DNA from: Magnetococcales bacterium DCbin4
GTDB lineage: Bacteria; Pseudomonadota; Magnetococcia; Magnetococcales; UBA8363
Assembly: GCA_002753735.1 (NCBI GenBank)
Contig: PEAN01000033.1
Location: 1 to 40,460 of the forward strand
Reading direction: 5' to 3'
Length of the DNA: 40,460 nucleotides
Position numbers and translations under genes: made by a program. Under the pieces are notes generated by a model. That model made no database searches. It saw nothing but the letters and a program-made list of their open reading frames with translations, and had not been told where the DNA came from. Below, piece after piece: positions 18,817 to 26,676 of the stretch. Position 1 is the stretch's first letter. Every line of letters begins with the position of its first letter.

Positions 18817-19701
18817 ATGTCTTTGGAATTTTCCTTTTATCCTGGTTGCGCCGGCAAGCAGGTTCAAAAAGAGGCCAAGAGTGCGGCGCATGCCGTGGCA
18901 CGCGAGCTGGGGATCACCCTGCATCCGATGCCGAGGGCTTCGTGTTGCGGCGCGGTGAGCTTGCGGGAGTCGAAGCTGGCGTTTTCGCTGGCAGTGGCGG
19001 CCCGTATCCTTTCGGAGGCGGAGGCGGCGGGGCGGAACATCTGCACCATTTGCAACACCTGTCTTCAAACCTTGAGTCACGCCAACTATCGGTTCAAAAG
19101 AGAGCCGGATGTCCTTGAGAAGATCAATGGCGTTTTGAAAAAGGCGGGGGTACGTCCCTATGGGGCGACCATCAAGGTCCAGCATCTGCTGTGGGTGGTG
19201 ACCGATCAGGTGGATCAAAAGCTTTTGAAAAGCAAGATCACTCGTCCTTTGAAGGGACTCAAGGTAGCCCCTTTCTATGGTTGCCACAATTTGCGGCCAT
19301 CGGAAATCTATGAATCCAAGGCGGGCGACGAAGCGGATCATCTGGATCGCCTGATCACGACCCTCGGTGGCAGTCCGGTTTCCTATTCGGGTTCCAGGAA
19401 GTGTTGTGGGTTCCATGTTATGCTTTCCGATCCGACCGAAATGCGTTCCATGGTGGCCAAAAACTGTCTCGATGCCAAGGGTGAAGGGGCTGAATTGATG
19501 ATCAGTCCGTGTACCCTGTGTGACATGTCCTTGAACGCCTACCAGATGCCGGCGGAAAAGGTGGTTGGCAAGAAAATCGACCTGCCGGAGATGAATTTTG
19601 CCCAGTTGTTGGGGGCCTCCATGGGATTGGATGCGGCCGAACTGGGCCTGGAGCGTTTGCATGTCGATCCGCGCCCGGTGCTCAAGAGCAAGGGTGTTTG
19701 A
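18817..19701 (+). CDS. CCG-domain subunit of a type E succinate dehydrogenase (HdrB-like)
   Basis: This 294-residue protein has two cysteine-rich CCG domains like HdrB of heterodisulfide reductase and the E subunit of SdhABE/MfrABE enzymes. First domain: C11, C43-C44, C79-x2-C82. Second domain: C156, C196-C197, C232-x2-C235. The spacings match CX31-39CCX34-36CXXC. In characterised relatives these domains bind unusual iron-sulfur clusters and replace the membrane cytochrome b subunits. Quinone would therefore be reached through a peripheral subunit. No SdhC or SdhD-like membrane gene is present beside it. GGGAGA precedes the ATG, 25 bases after sdhB. The strong hairpin at 19763-19801 closes the operon. 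Confidence 0.9.
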   Translation: MSLEFSFYPGCAGKQVQKEAKSAAHAVARELGITLHPMPRASCCGAVSLRESKLAFSLAVAARILSEAEAAGRNICTICNTCLQTLSHANYRFKREPDVLEKINGVLKKAGVRPYGATIKVQHLLWVVTDQVDQKLLKSKITRPLKGLKVAPFYGCHNLRPSEIYESKAGDEADHLDRLITTLGGSPVSYSGSRKCCGFHVMLSDPTEMRSMVAKNCLDAKGEGAELMISPCTLCDMSLNAYQMPAEKVVGKKIDLPEMNFAQLLGASMGLDAAELGLERLHVDPRPVLKSKGV

Positions 19702-19762
19702 TTGATCGTGGTGTATGGACCGGGAGACTTTTCGTCTTTCCTGGTTGTGAAAGTGATCCATG

Positions 19763-19801
19763 TTCGGCCATCCGGGAGGGAAGACCATCCGGGTGGCCGA
19801 A
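19763..19801 (+). terminator. Terminator of the sdh operon
   Basis: TTCGGCCATCCGG (19763-19775) pairs with CCGGGTGGCCGAA (19789-19801), 13 pairs with one G-T wobble, followed by TTGTTTTGT. This is a convincing intrinsic terminator about 60 bases after the third sdh gene. A second weaker G-rich/C-rich pairing with a T-rich tail lies at about 19827-19864, just before the small protein gene. Confidence 0.75.
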
Positions 19802-19903
19802 TTGTTTTGTGTACAGGTCATCATGAAAAGGAAGGGGTTTCCGACCAAGGGGGAACCTCTCCTTTTTCCTGATTTTTTCTCTTTCCTTCAAGGAGGTCCT
19901 CGC

Positions 19904-20098
19904 ATGTATTGGACCCGAGAAAAGCCCAAGGAACCGGGATGGTATTGGTGGCAACCCATGCCTAATTATACCGAGGCGGTTTTGGTGAAGCAGGGATTCG
20001 CCTATCAGGTGGGTGTGGCGCAGGGGAAACAGGTTGGTTTGATGGCGGGGCACTGGTGGGGTCCGTTGCAGGCTCCGGTGCGTAAACCGGGGGAATGA
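19904..20098 (+). CDS. Tryptophan-rich 64-residue small protein
   Basis: A perfect AAGGAGG lies nine bases before the ATG at 19904. The product starts MYWTREKPKEPGWYWWQP and ends with HWWGPLQAPVRKPGE. It has six tryptophans in 64 residues, concentrated in two clusters (a PGWYWWQP box and a HWWGPL box), with no signal peptide or membrane helix. The pattern resembles small, beta-rich single-domain proteins, but I cannot name a family. It stands alone between the sdh terminator and the inverted pair of repeats. A longer frame opens upstream, but only this start has a ribosome site. It is probably real because of the start signal and the conserved-looking W/P/G boxes. Confidence 0.6.
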   Translation: MYWTREKPKEPGWYWWQPMPNYTEAVLVKQGFAYQVGVAQGKQVGLMAGHWWGPLQAPVRKPGE

Positions 20099-20134
20099 AA
20101 CTGGTATGAACGGATGTCAATTCCATTGATATCT

Positions 20135-20445
20135 ATTGAAAGAAAAAAGGGGTCTGGGGGATTGCCCCCAGGGTGTTGATTTTGATTTTACAGCCCCCAC
20201 AGGGGGTGTGGGGGACGAAGTCCCCCAGGTTTTGGTTTTTGTTTTGATTTTGGTTTCATCTTTTCCCAACAAATCCGGGAAATTGCCTCCAAGGTGCTCG
20301 TTTTGATTCTGATTTCAGGATGAGTCCCTTCGGGGAAAGAAAAAAATAAAACCTGGGGGACTTCGTCCCCCCCCTGTGGGGGCTGTAAAATCAAAGTCAA
20401 AATCAACACCCTGGGGGCAATCCCCCAGACCCTTTTTTTTTCAAT
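20135..20445. repeat. Inverted pair of dispersed G/C-hairpin repeats
   Basis: The left arm (20135-20233) and right arm (20348-20445) are inverted copies of each other, about 95% alike over almost 100 bases, around a 114-base centre. Each arm has the order: A-rich tract, GGGGTCTGGGGGATTGCCCCC hairpin region, a (TTTTGA/CTTTGA)n spacer, a CCCCCACAGGGGG hairpin and a GGGGGACGAAGTCCCCC hairpin. The arms differ by one six-base spacer unit (CTTTGA) and by four bases (TGTG) before the last hairpin. The whole occupies the gap (20099-20485) between the W-rich gene and creA. The right arm ends about 40 bases before the creA start. Confidence 0.85.
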
Positions 20446-20485
20446 AATTTTTTTGAATGTGAACAGTCCCTGGAAGGGGTATGTC

Positions 20486-20953
20486 ATGAACAAGATTTTG
20501 GGTTTGATGGCGGGCATGTGGCTGCTGCCGTTGGCGGCGCAGGCCGAAGAATTGGGCAGCGTCGATACCGTGTTCAAATTTCTGGGTCCTGATGACAAGA
20601 TCGTTCTTGAGGCTTTTGATGATCCCAAGGTTGATGGGGTCTCCTGTCACATGAGTCGGGCCAAGACCGGGGGCATCAAGGGGGGACTGGGGTTGGCGGA
20701 AGATCCTTCCAATGCCTCCATCGCTTGCCGTCAGACGGGACCCATCGAAATCCGGGAACCGATCAAGGATGGGGATGAGGTATTCACTGTCAAAACCTCA
20801 TTGGTCTTCAAGGAACTGCATGTGGTCCGTTTCTTTGACCGCAAACGTAATACTCTGGTTTATCTGGTCTACAGCGACCGCTTGATCGATGGTTCACCGA
20901 AAAATTCCATTTCTTCCGTTCCGATCCGACCGTGGGACAAGCCGGGTTCATGA
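20486..20953 (+). CDS. creA: CreA family periplasmic protein
   Basis: This 155-residue protein has a clear signal peptide ([20 protein letters not shown], cleavage after AQA). The mature part matches E. coli CreA closely in the parts I recall: [61 protein letters not shown]. Two cysteines, one in GVSCHMS and one in ACRQTG, could form a disulfide. The function of CreA is not established. The start at 20486 has GGAAGGGG upstream. The last bases overlap the convergent response regulator in a shared TCATGA, where each strand supplies a stop codon. Confidence 0.93.
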   Translation: MNKILGLMAGMWLLPLAAQAEELGSVDTVFKFLGPDDKIVLEAFDDPKVDGVSCHMSRAKTGGIKGGLGLAEDPSNASIACRQTGPIEIREPIKDGDEVFTVKTSLVFKELHVVRFFDRKRNTLVYLVYSDRLIDGSPKNSISSVPIRPWDKPGS

Positions 20954-21424
20954 ATCTTCGCTCCAGGCAAACAATCCTTTGATCTCTTCCGAGGTCAGGG
21001 TGTTGCGGCTCAATGTGGAGAGGGAATTTTGGTGGGAGGTCAGCATGGCATTGAAAATTTTGATGTTTCTTTCCCATGCACGCAATTTTGCTTCCAGGAT
21101 CGTTTGATTGAAGGGTCTGCTGATCAGATCATCGCCACCGGCGTCGATACAATCGGCAAGGAGTTCATCATCGAACTGGCTGGTCAAGAGGATGATGGGG
21201 ACGAACCGTTCACCGCACTGGGTTTTGAGTTGCCGTACCAGTTGGGTGCCGTTGATATCCGGCATGTGCAGATCCAGCAGCACAAGGTCGGGTCGTTCCA
21301 TATCAAAAATGTTCAATGCGATTTCACCTGACTGAGCCGAACACAGGACATAGCCTAACGGCTCCAGGATGATTTCCAGTAGCTGAGAGATGACAGGCTC
21401 ATCATCGATGGTCATGATCTTCAT
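20948..21424 (-). CDS. Single-domain response regulator with a C-terminal helix
   Basis: This protein of about 158 residues has a receiver domain with D7-D8, phospho-acceptor D51 in [16 protein letters not shown] in ILLTSQF and a conserved RPF in place of the usual KPF. A C-terminal helical tail of about 35 residues follows ([18 protein letters not shown]). There is no DNA-binding or enzyme domain, so it probably acts by protein contact. No kinase adjoins it. The start is uncertain: ATG at 21424 begins [10 protein letters not shown], whereas a TTG five codons earlier (21439) is also possible, and neither has a strong ribosome site. It is divergent from the ROK kinase gene. Confidence 0.85.
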   Translation of the reverse strand: MKIMTIDDEPVISQLLEIILEPLGYVLCSAQSGEIALNIFDMERPDLVLLDLHMPDINGTQLVRQLKTQCGERFVPIILLTSQFDDELLADCIDAGGDDLISRPFNQTILEAKLRAWERNIKIFNAMLTSHQNSLSTLSRNTLTSEEIKGLFAWSEDS

Positions 21425-21485
21425 GGAAGGCGTCTGCAAATTCGCGCTTGGAAGAAACGAAAGATGGATGGGGTGTCTGGCGATG

Positions 21486-21527
21486 TTAACAAATTATTGT
21501 TAATTTCGTGTTCAGCGCAATGAACAC
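21486..21527. promoter_or_regulatory. Two neighbouring inverted repeats (operator-like) between a response regulator and a ROK kinase
   Basis: First element: TTAACAA (21486-21492), ATTA, TTGTTAA (21497-21503). Second element: GTGTTCA (21508-21514), six bases, TGAACAC (21521-21527). Each has perfect 7-bp arms and they are 4 bases apart. They lie in the divergent region about 60-100 bases upstream of both start codons, a usual place for operators. No regulator for them was identified. Confidence 0.4.
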
Positions 21528-21626
21528 ATTCACCGGACCCTATGACCATACAGCTATATAGCAAAATACGTGCCTTTATTGTAACGCTTTCCGCGACAAA
21601 AATGAACCGAATCTTGGAGAAATACC

Positions 21627-22595
21627 ATGGCAAAACCCATCCTGGGATTGGATTTGGGCGGTACAAAGATTGCGTCCGGGTTGGTCGATCTTGCGTCGGG
21701 CAACCTTTTGGGGGAAGGGGTTCGGATTCGCAAGACGTTTGAATCCGAGAAAAATCAGGATGTTTTTGATTCCATAGTTGCCGCCATTGGGGAAACGTTG
21801 TCGGCCAATGGCATGGACATCAGTTCGATCGGGGGGGTGGGAATGTGTGTACCCAGTCCGGTCGATCCCAAGACGGGATTTTTATACAATCCACCCAATC
21901 TTCGCGGTTGGGGCAATATTCCGTTGCGTGACCGTTTACGGGAGATCTATGACATTGAGGTTGCGGTTGACAATGATGCCAACGCGGCCGCCATGGCGGA
22001 ATCCCGATGGGGGGCGGCACGGGGATTGTCGCGCAGTGTGTTCTATGCCACGGTCAGCACGGGTATTGGGACAGGAATCATCATCAATGGTGCCATTTTG
22101 CATGGGAAGAATGGATTGGCGGGTGAGGGGGGGCATGTCCCGTTGGACGGATTTGGTCATGAACGGTGTGGGTGTGGCAACATCGGGTGTATTGAGGCAT
22201 TGGCTTCAGGGACAGCGATGGTGAAACTGGCGCGGGAAATGTTGCGAAAGAATGGGACGCATTCATTGCTGGTGGAGATGGCGCAAGGTCGGTTGGAGGA
22301 TATTGACATGGTGATGATTGGCGAAGCGGCGCGGCGTCGGGATGCTTTTGCCCAGGAGATTGTTGTTACGCAGGGGATGCGTTTGGGGTTGTGGTTGGGG
22401 GGGATGGTGGCACTTTTCGATCCTGAAATGGTGGTGATTGGCGGTGGTTGTGCGAATTTGGGGGAACCTTTGTTCCAGGCCATGCGTCAGACCATGATTG
22501 CACGCACCATTCATCCCAAGGCACAGGAGATCCCTGTTGTTCCGGCGCAACTGGGCACCGCTTCAGGGGTGATGGGTGCGGCAAGTTTGCTGTAG
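21627..22595 (+). CDS. ROK family sugar kinase (glucokinase-like)
   Basis: This 322-residue cytoplasmic kinase has the ROK ATP-binding start LGLDLGGTKIASGLVD, the sugar-binding and catalytic DNDANAAAMAE segment, the STGIGTGI phosphate loop, GEGGHVPLDG and the zinc motif CGCGNIGC (C181, C183, C188). The length matches single-domain glucokinase, fructokinase or N-acetylglucosamine kinase members. It lacks the N-terminal helix-turn-helix of ROK repressors, so it is an enzyme; glucose is the likeliest substrate but cannot be assigned firmly. TTGGAG precedes the ATG by eight bases. It is followed by a dispersed repeat and the diguanylate cyclase. Confidence 0.88.
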   Translation: MAKPILGLDLGGTKIASGLVDLASGNLLGEGVRIRKTFESEKNQDVFDSIVAAIGETLSANGMDISSIGGVGMCVPSPVDPKTGFLYNPPNLRGWGNIPLRDRLREIYDIEVAVDNDANAAAMAESRWGAARGLSRSVFYATVSTGIGTGIIINGAILHGKNGLAGEGGHVPLDGFGHERCGCGNIGCIEALASGTAMVKLAREMLRKNGTHSLLVEMAQGRLEDIDMVMIGEAARRRDAFAQEIVVTQGMRLGLWLGGMVALFDPEMVVIGGGCANLGEPLFQAMRQTMIARTIHPKAQEIPVVPAQLGTASGVMGAASLL

Positions 22596-22654
22596 ATCGT
22601 AATGAAGTTAAGGTTAAACGTGCCAAGTTGGGGATGCGAAGTTTTGGTCATCAT

Positions 22655-22793
22655 GATTAAGAAAAAAAAGGGGTCTGGGGGATTGCCCCCAGGGTTTTGA
22701 CTTTGATTTTGACTTTGGTTTTGACTTTGATTTTGTTTTTACATCCCCCACAGGGGGTTTGGGGGACGAAGTCCCCCAAGGTTTTGACTTTGG
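22655..22793 (+). repeat. Dispersed G/C-hairpin repeat with an expanded TTTTGA/CTTTGA tract
   Basis: This is a copy of the element at 20135-20233 in the same orientation, lying in the gap of about 380 bases between the ROK kinase and the diguanylate cyclase. The G5/C5 hairpin (CTGGGGG, ATTG, CCCCCAG) is followed by eight consecutive hexamers at 22695-22742 (mostly alternating TTTTGA and CTTTGA). Then come the CCCCCACAGGGGG and GGGGGACGAAGTCCCCC hairpins. A degenerate trace (GGGGGATTTCGTCCTCC) lies at about 22826-22842. The rest of 22596-22977 holds no recognisable gene. The elements could terminate the upstream transcript. Confidence 0.8.
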
Positions 22794-22977
22794 TGATCGA
22801 TCACAATCATAAATAAAGAACATTGGGGGATTTCGTCCTCCATGTCCCTGTTTTTTTTGATCGTTGCCAAAAGCGGGGGGATCTGAATGGTTAAACGACG
22901 CATTAAATCATACTTTGGAGTTGGTCTTCATAGGGTTCAATATTTATTTTAATTGTTTTTCCTGAGGCTCAGAGTTC

Positions 22978-25900
22978 ATGTTTTCTCCGTTTCGCCAATC
23001 TCAACTAGCCCGTCAGGCGTTTCAGCGAATATTGGCTTCTCTTGCACTTGTATTATTGTTATTCGGATTGTCCGCATGGTGGATACAGAATGCAACTTAT
23101 ATCAAGATGGCCAGCATCGAGTCTGCTTTTTTCCGCAAACGTTATCAGGAACAGATCGGTCGCGAAGAACAAAACTGGCAACTTCAGGCCGTCATGTTGC
23201 GCTCGGAGTTGGAATACCTGGATCTGCTGGGAATAGGTGACCGGCAGTGGCAAGGGCTGAAGGAATTTTTGTCGGTGCGTCAGGGTGGGAGTCAGTTTCG
23301 CCATGTGCTTCTGACCGATGACCAAAGGCAAATTTTGTTTCGCTATGGTTCTGGTCCCCTCCTTTCAGAAGCGGTATTTCCAGGCAAAGAATCTTCAGGT
23401 TGGTTTTATTCCACCCAATCGGAGACTCTATTTCGTTTCTATGTTCAGAACATATCGATGGGGGGGGAGGGGCGGGAGGGACATCTGATCCTTTTGAGTC
23501 CCATGGATGGTGAACTGCTGCGTCGGATCTCCTTTTTCGATACCACTCTGGCCTTGCGGTGGCAGGAACGATGGATTGCCTCTTCTCGTGACTCCGCCAA
23601 GGATGATCTTTTTGGGGCCGGGGAAGCGATGCATATGCATGACGACGGAATGGACATCCAGGAAATGATTCCCTGGGGGGAAGTGGGGGGTGGCGTTCCG
23701 ATTCTGGTGATTCACAAAGATGTCGCTCCCTTTTTTACCAAAGGGGAGTTGTTGCTTTCTCTAAGTATCATGTTCCTGGCCAGCATCATATTTTTGTATT
23801 TCTCAGTAGGGTCCTGGTTATTGTTTCAGGCACGGCGGGTGGCACTTTTGGGCAAGTTTTCCCGTGAATATTCGCAAAGCAACCAATTGACCGAAAAATC
23901 GGTGGCGACTTTGGCGGAGGTCCAGAGTTACCAGGATGATGAAATCGCCATGGTGGCCCGTTCTTTGATCGAGATGATCCGGGGGATGGAACAACGGATC
24001 GAGGAGCGTCGGATCCACGAGGAAAAACTGGCGGACAGTGAGTACCGCCTGCGTGAAATCACCTCGACGATTGCCGATGGGGTGTTCGTCATCGACCGTC
24101 ATGACAATCTGACCTTTCTCAATCCGCAGGGGGAGTTGCTGTTGGGATGGCGACAGGAAGAGTTGATTGGGAAGAAAAGTCATGATCTTTTTCATCATCT
24201 CCATCCCGATGGTTCTCCCTTCCCGGTCGCCGCGTGTCTGATTCACCATACCCTGGGGACAGGGAACTGCAATCGGAGCTTTGAGGATTATTTCGTGCGG
24301 CGCGATGGTTCCTTCCTGCCGGTTGCTTTGGCGAGCGTTCCCATTCTGCGCGAGGGGAAGGTCAAGGGGGCGGTTGTCACATTTCAGGACATCAGTGAAC
24401 GTCTTCAGGCGGAAGAGCGTATTCGTGAAAGCCAGGAACGTTTTCATCAATTGTTCAACATTGCCCGTGATGCCACGTTTGTGGTGGCCCTGCATCCAAG
24501 TGGTCGTTTCGGCCATTTTCTTGAGGTCAACGATGCGACCTGTATGCGTTATGGGTATTCCCGTGAGGAGTTGTTGCGTTTGACACCCGCGGTCATCAAT
24601 ACCCCTGAGGGACAGGGGGATCTGGATCAGCTCGCCCAAAGCATCATGGAGCATCATCATGCCACCTTCGAGCGGTGGCATATCACCCGGGATGGCCGCC
24701 GCATTCCGGTGGAGGTCAATTCCCAAATGTTCGAGTTTCAGGGACAGATGGCGGTTCTTTCCCTGGTGCGGGACATTTCCGAGCGCAAACAGGCCGAGGA
24801 GCTGATCCGGGAAAACGAGAATCGTTTTCGTATCCTGACCCATTCCTTGCGCGATGCCATCCTGGTATTCGATACCGAAGGGCGGATCGTTCTGCTGAAC
24901 CGCAGTGGTGAACGGATGTTCGACTACAACCCGGAGGCGTTGGTGGGACAATCGGTGACGGTTCTTTTCCCGCAGCACCAGGGTGGGATTCCTTGGGGGG
25001 ATCAGCTGGAACAGTTCAAGGAACATCCTGTCGAAGGGTGGTCCATGACCCGGGAGGGGACGGCGCGGCGTTCGGGTGGGGAAGAGTTTCCGGTCGAGGT
25101 TTCTCTGACTTCCTGGACCAACCGTGGCGAGCAGTTTTTTTCTGCCGTGGTGCGGGATATTTCGGAACGTCAGATGTTGGAGCGCAGGGATTTGCGTGCC
25201 TACATCAATCGTATCGCCATCAGTGCCCTGTTGGAAGTGGCTCTGGAGCCGCTATCGCTCAAGCGCAAGCTTGAAGTGGCCATGGACATCATTCAAACCG
25301 TCCCCAGATTGGCCATTCAGGCCAAAGGTTCGATCATGCTCGTTACGGAAGAGGGCGATTTGGAGCTGACGGTCGAGCGTAATTTGAGCAAACCTTTGTT
25401 GGAGAAATGCAAACGCATTCCGATGGGGTATTGCCTGTGTGGCCGGGCGGCTGAGACACGGGAGCTGGTTTTTGCCGACGGCATCGATGCGCGGCATGAC
25501 ATCTCTTTTGACGGGATTCAACCCCATGGTCACTATTGTGTCCCCATCCTGTCGCGGGGACAACTGCTTGGCGTGATGAATCTTTATGTCGAGGCGGGAC
25601 ATCACCAGGAACCGGAGGAGGGGGCGTTTTTGATTACCGTCGCCAACACCCTGGCGGGATTGATTGAACGCGGGCGGGTCGAGGAAAAAGTTCAGCACAT
25701 GGCCAGTCATGATGCCCTGACCGGTTTGCCCAACCGGGTTTTGTTCCGGGAGCATCTGGAACATGAGTTGCGGCATGCCATTCGGACCAAGCGACAGTTG
25801 GTGGTGGCTTTTCTGGACCTGGACCGTTTCAAGCAGGTCAACGATACCTTGGGACATGAGGCGGGGGATCTGCTGCTGAAGGCGGTGACGCATCGTCTGC

Positions 25901-26202
25901 GTCTGTGTCTGCGCGAATCCGATACCCTGGCCCGTCTGGGTGGGGATGAATTCACCCTGATCCTTCCTGCCATCGACAGCCCGGTCAACGCGGCCAACGT
26001 GGCGGAAAAAATCATCGGGGTCCTCAGAGAACCCTTTCCCATCATGGGGCATACCTGCCAGATCGGAGTCAGTATCGGGATGAGCTGTTATCCCGAACAC
26101 GGTACCCATGCGGATGAATTGATTCAAAAGGCGGATCAGGCGATGTATGTCGTCAAAAACAGAGGGCGGAATGCGTTTGCATTTTTCCAGGAAAAGAATT
26201 GA
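22978..26202 (+). CDS. Membrane diguanylate cyclase with three PAS domains, GAF and GGDEF
   Basis: This protein of 1074 residues makes cyclic di-GMP. It has a membrane helix at about 17-37, a periplasmic sensor domain of no recognised family, a second membrane helix at about 260-282 and a HAMP-like linker. Three PAS domains (about 360-485, 485-610, 615-740) each end in a DISER-type sequence. The GAF domain has the same unusual motif as the sensor kinase at 8548 (C811, C819-L-C821, H840, PHGHY with H850/H852). A C-terminal GGDEF domain follows. The active-site loop is intact GGDEF (988-992) and the inhibitory RESD (979-982) sits five residues before it, so feedback inhibition by cyclic di-GMP is expected. 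No EAL domain is present. The ATG is preceded by a modest GAGG site. Confidence 0.92.
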   Translation: MFSPFRQSQLARQAFQRILASLALVLLLFGLSAWWIQNATYIKMASIESAFFRKRYQEQIGREEQNWQLQAVMLRSELEYLDLLGIGDRQWQGLKEFLSVRQGGSQFRHVLLTDDQRQILFRYGSGPLLSEAVFPGKESSGWFYSTQSETLFRFYVQNISMGGEGREGHLILLSPMDGELLRRISFFDTTLALRWQERWIASSRDSAKDDLFGAGEAMHMHDDGMDIQEMIPWGEVGGGVPILVIHKDVAPFFTKGELLLSLSIMFLASIIFLYFSVGSWLLFQARRVALLGKFSREYSQSNQLTEKSVATLAEVQSYQDDEIAMVARSLIEMIRGMEQRIEERRIHEEKLADSEYRLREITSTIADGVFVIDRHDNLTFLNPQGELLLGWRQEELIGKKSHDLFHHLHPDGSPFPVAACLIHHTLGTGNCNRSFEDYFVRRDGSFLPVALASVPILREGKVKGAVVTFQDISERLQAEERIRESQERFHQLFNIARDATFVVALHPSGRFGHFLEVNDATCMRYGYSREELLRLTPAVINTPEGQGDLDQLAQSIMEHHHATFERWHITRDGRRIPVEVNSQMFEFQGQMAVLSLVRDISERKQAEELIRENENRFRILTHSLRDAILVFDTEGRIVLLNRSGERMFDYNPEALVGQSVTVLFPQHQGGIPWGDQLEQFKEHPVEGWSMTREGTARRSGGEEFPVEVSLTSWTNRGEQFFSAVVRDISERQMLERRDLRAYINRIAISALLEVALEPLSLKRKLEVAMDIIQTVPRLAIQAKGSIMLVTEEGDLELTVERNLSKPLLEKCKRIPMGYCLCGRAAETRELVFADGIDARHDISFDGIQPHGHYCVPILSRGQLLGVMNLYVEAGHHQEPEEGAFLITVANTLAGLIERGRVEEKVQHMASHDALTGLPNRVLFREHLEHELRHAIRTKRQLVVAFLDLDRFKQVNDTLGHEAGDLLLKAVTHRLRLCLRESDTLARLGGDEFTLILPAIDSPVNAANVAEKIIGVLREPFPIMGHTCQIGVSIGMSCYPEHGTHADELIQKADQAMYVVKNRGRNAFAFFQEKN

Positions 26203-26233
26203 AGTCCCACTCAGAAATCATCTTCGGGAATGG

Positions 26234-26676
26234 TCATACGTTCTTCGTTTCATTCAGTATGCGGTGAATGCCGCTCATGAATACGTTGAAACTGTGTGAA
26301 CGGTTGTGGTGCGGGTCCATCGTCTTGCCCATTTCACGGGATCCGGAGATTGGTTGGTAGGAGGGTGCCAGCCTGCGGAGTTCCTGCTTTGGATTGTCCA
26401 AGGTATCGGGATGACGGTATTGACGTTTGTTTTGCAGGTTGGCGATGCCTTTGGCATGCAGGGCTTGTTCCACGGCAGCCAGATCGCCAAGGTACCACGA
26501 CTCCAATTCCCGGCAGGCAATTCGGATCATGACATCGTTTTTTCCACTGGTTTGACACAGGGACTGTAACCGTGCCAACGAAGTTTCACCTGTTGGGGCA
26601 GGAGTGGCGGTAACAGTTCCTGAAGCAATGCTTTGGCGGAAGCCTCTTCCAAAAATATGACCAATTGCATCATCAT
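26234..26676 (-). pseudogene. Decayed DUF4276-like partner of the AAA ATPase
   Basis: The ATG at 26676 overlaps the ATPase stop as ATGA. It opens with MMQLVIFLEEASAKALLQELLPPLLP, a typical DUF4276 N-terminus, but that frame stops at 26527. The C-terminal half of the family (SLCQTSG...IRIACRELESWYLGDLAAVEQAL...GSREMGKT) continues in a different frame to 26234. As I know the family, a central segment of some 50 residues containing the conserved RDQD-type acidic region should lie between them. It is missing near 26580-26610. I read this as a deletion plus frameshift. An assembly error is the main alternative. Translation from an internal start of the C-terminal frame would yield only part of the domain. 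Confidence 0.65.

Noticed and set aside
22695-22742. Hexamer tract considered as a CRISPR-like array
   Set aside because: Units are six bases with no unique spacers. It is a simple-sequence tract within the dispersed element.
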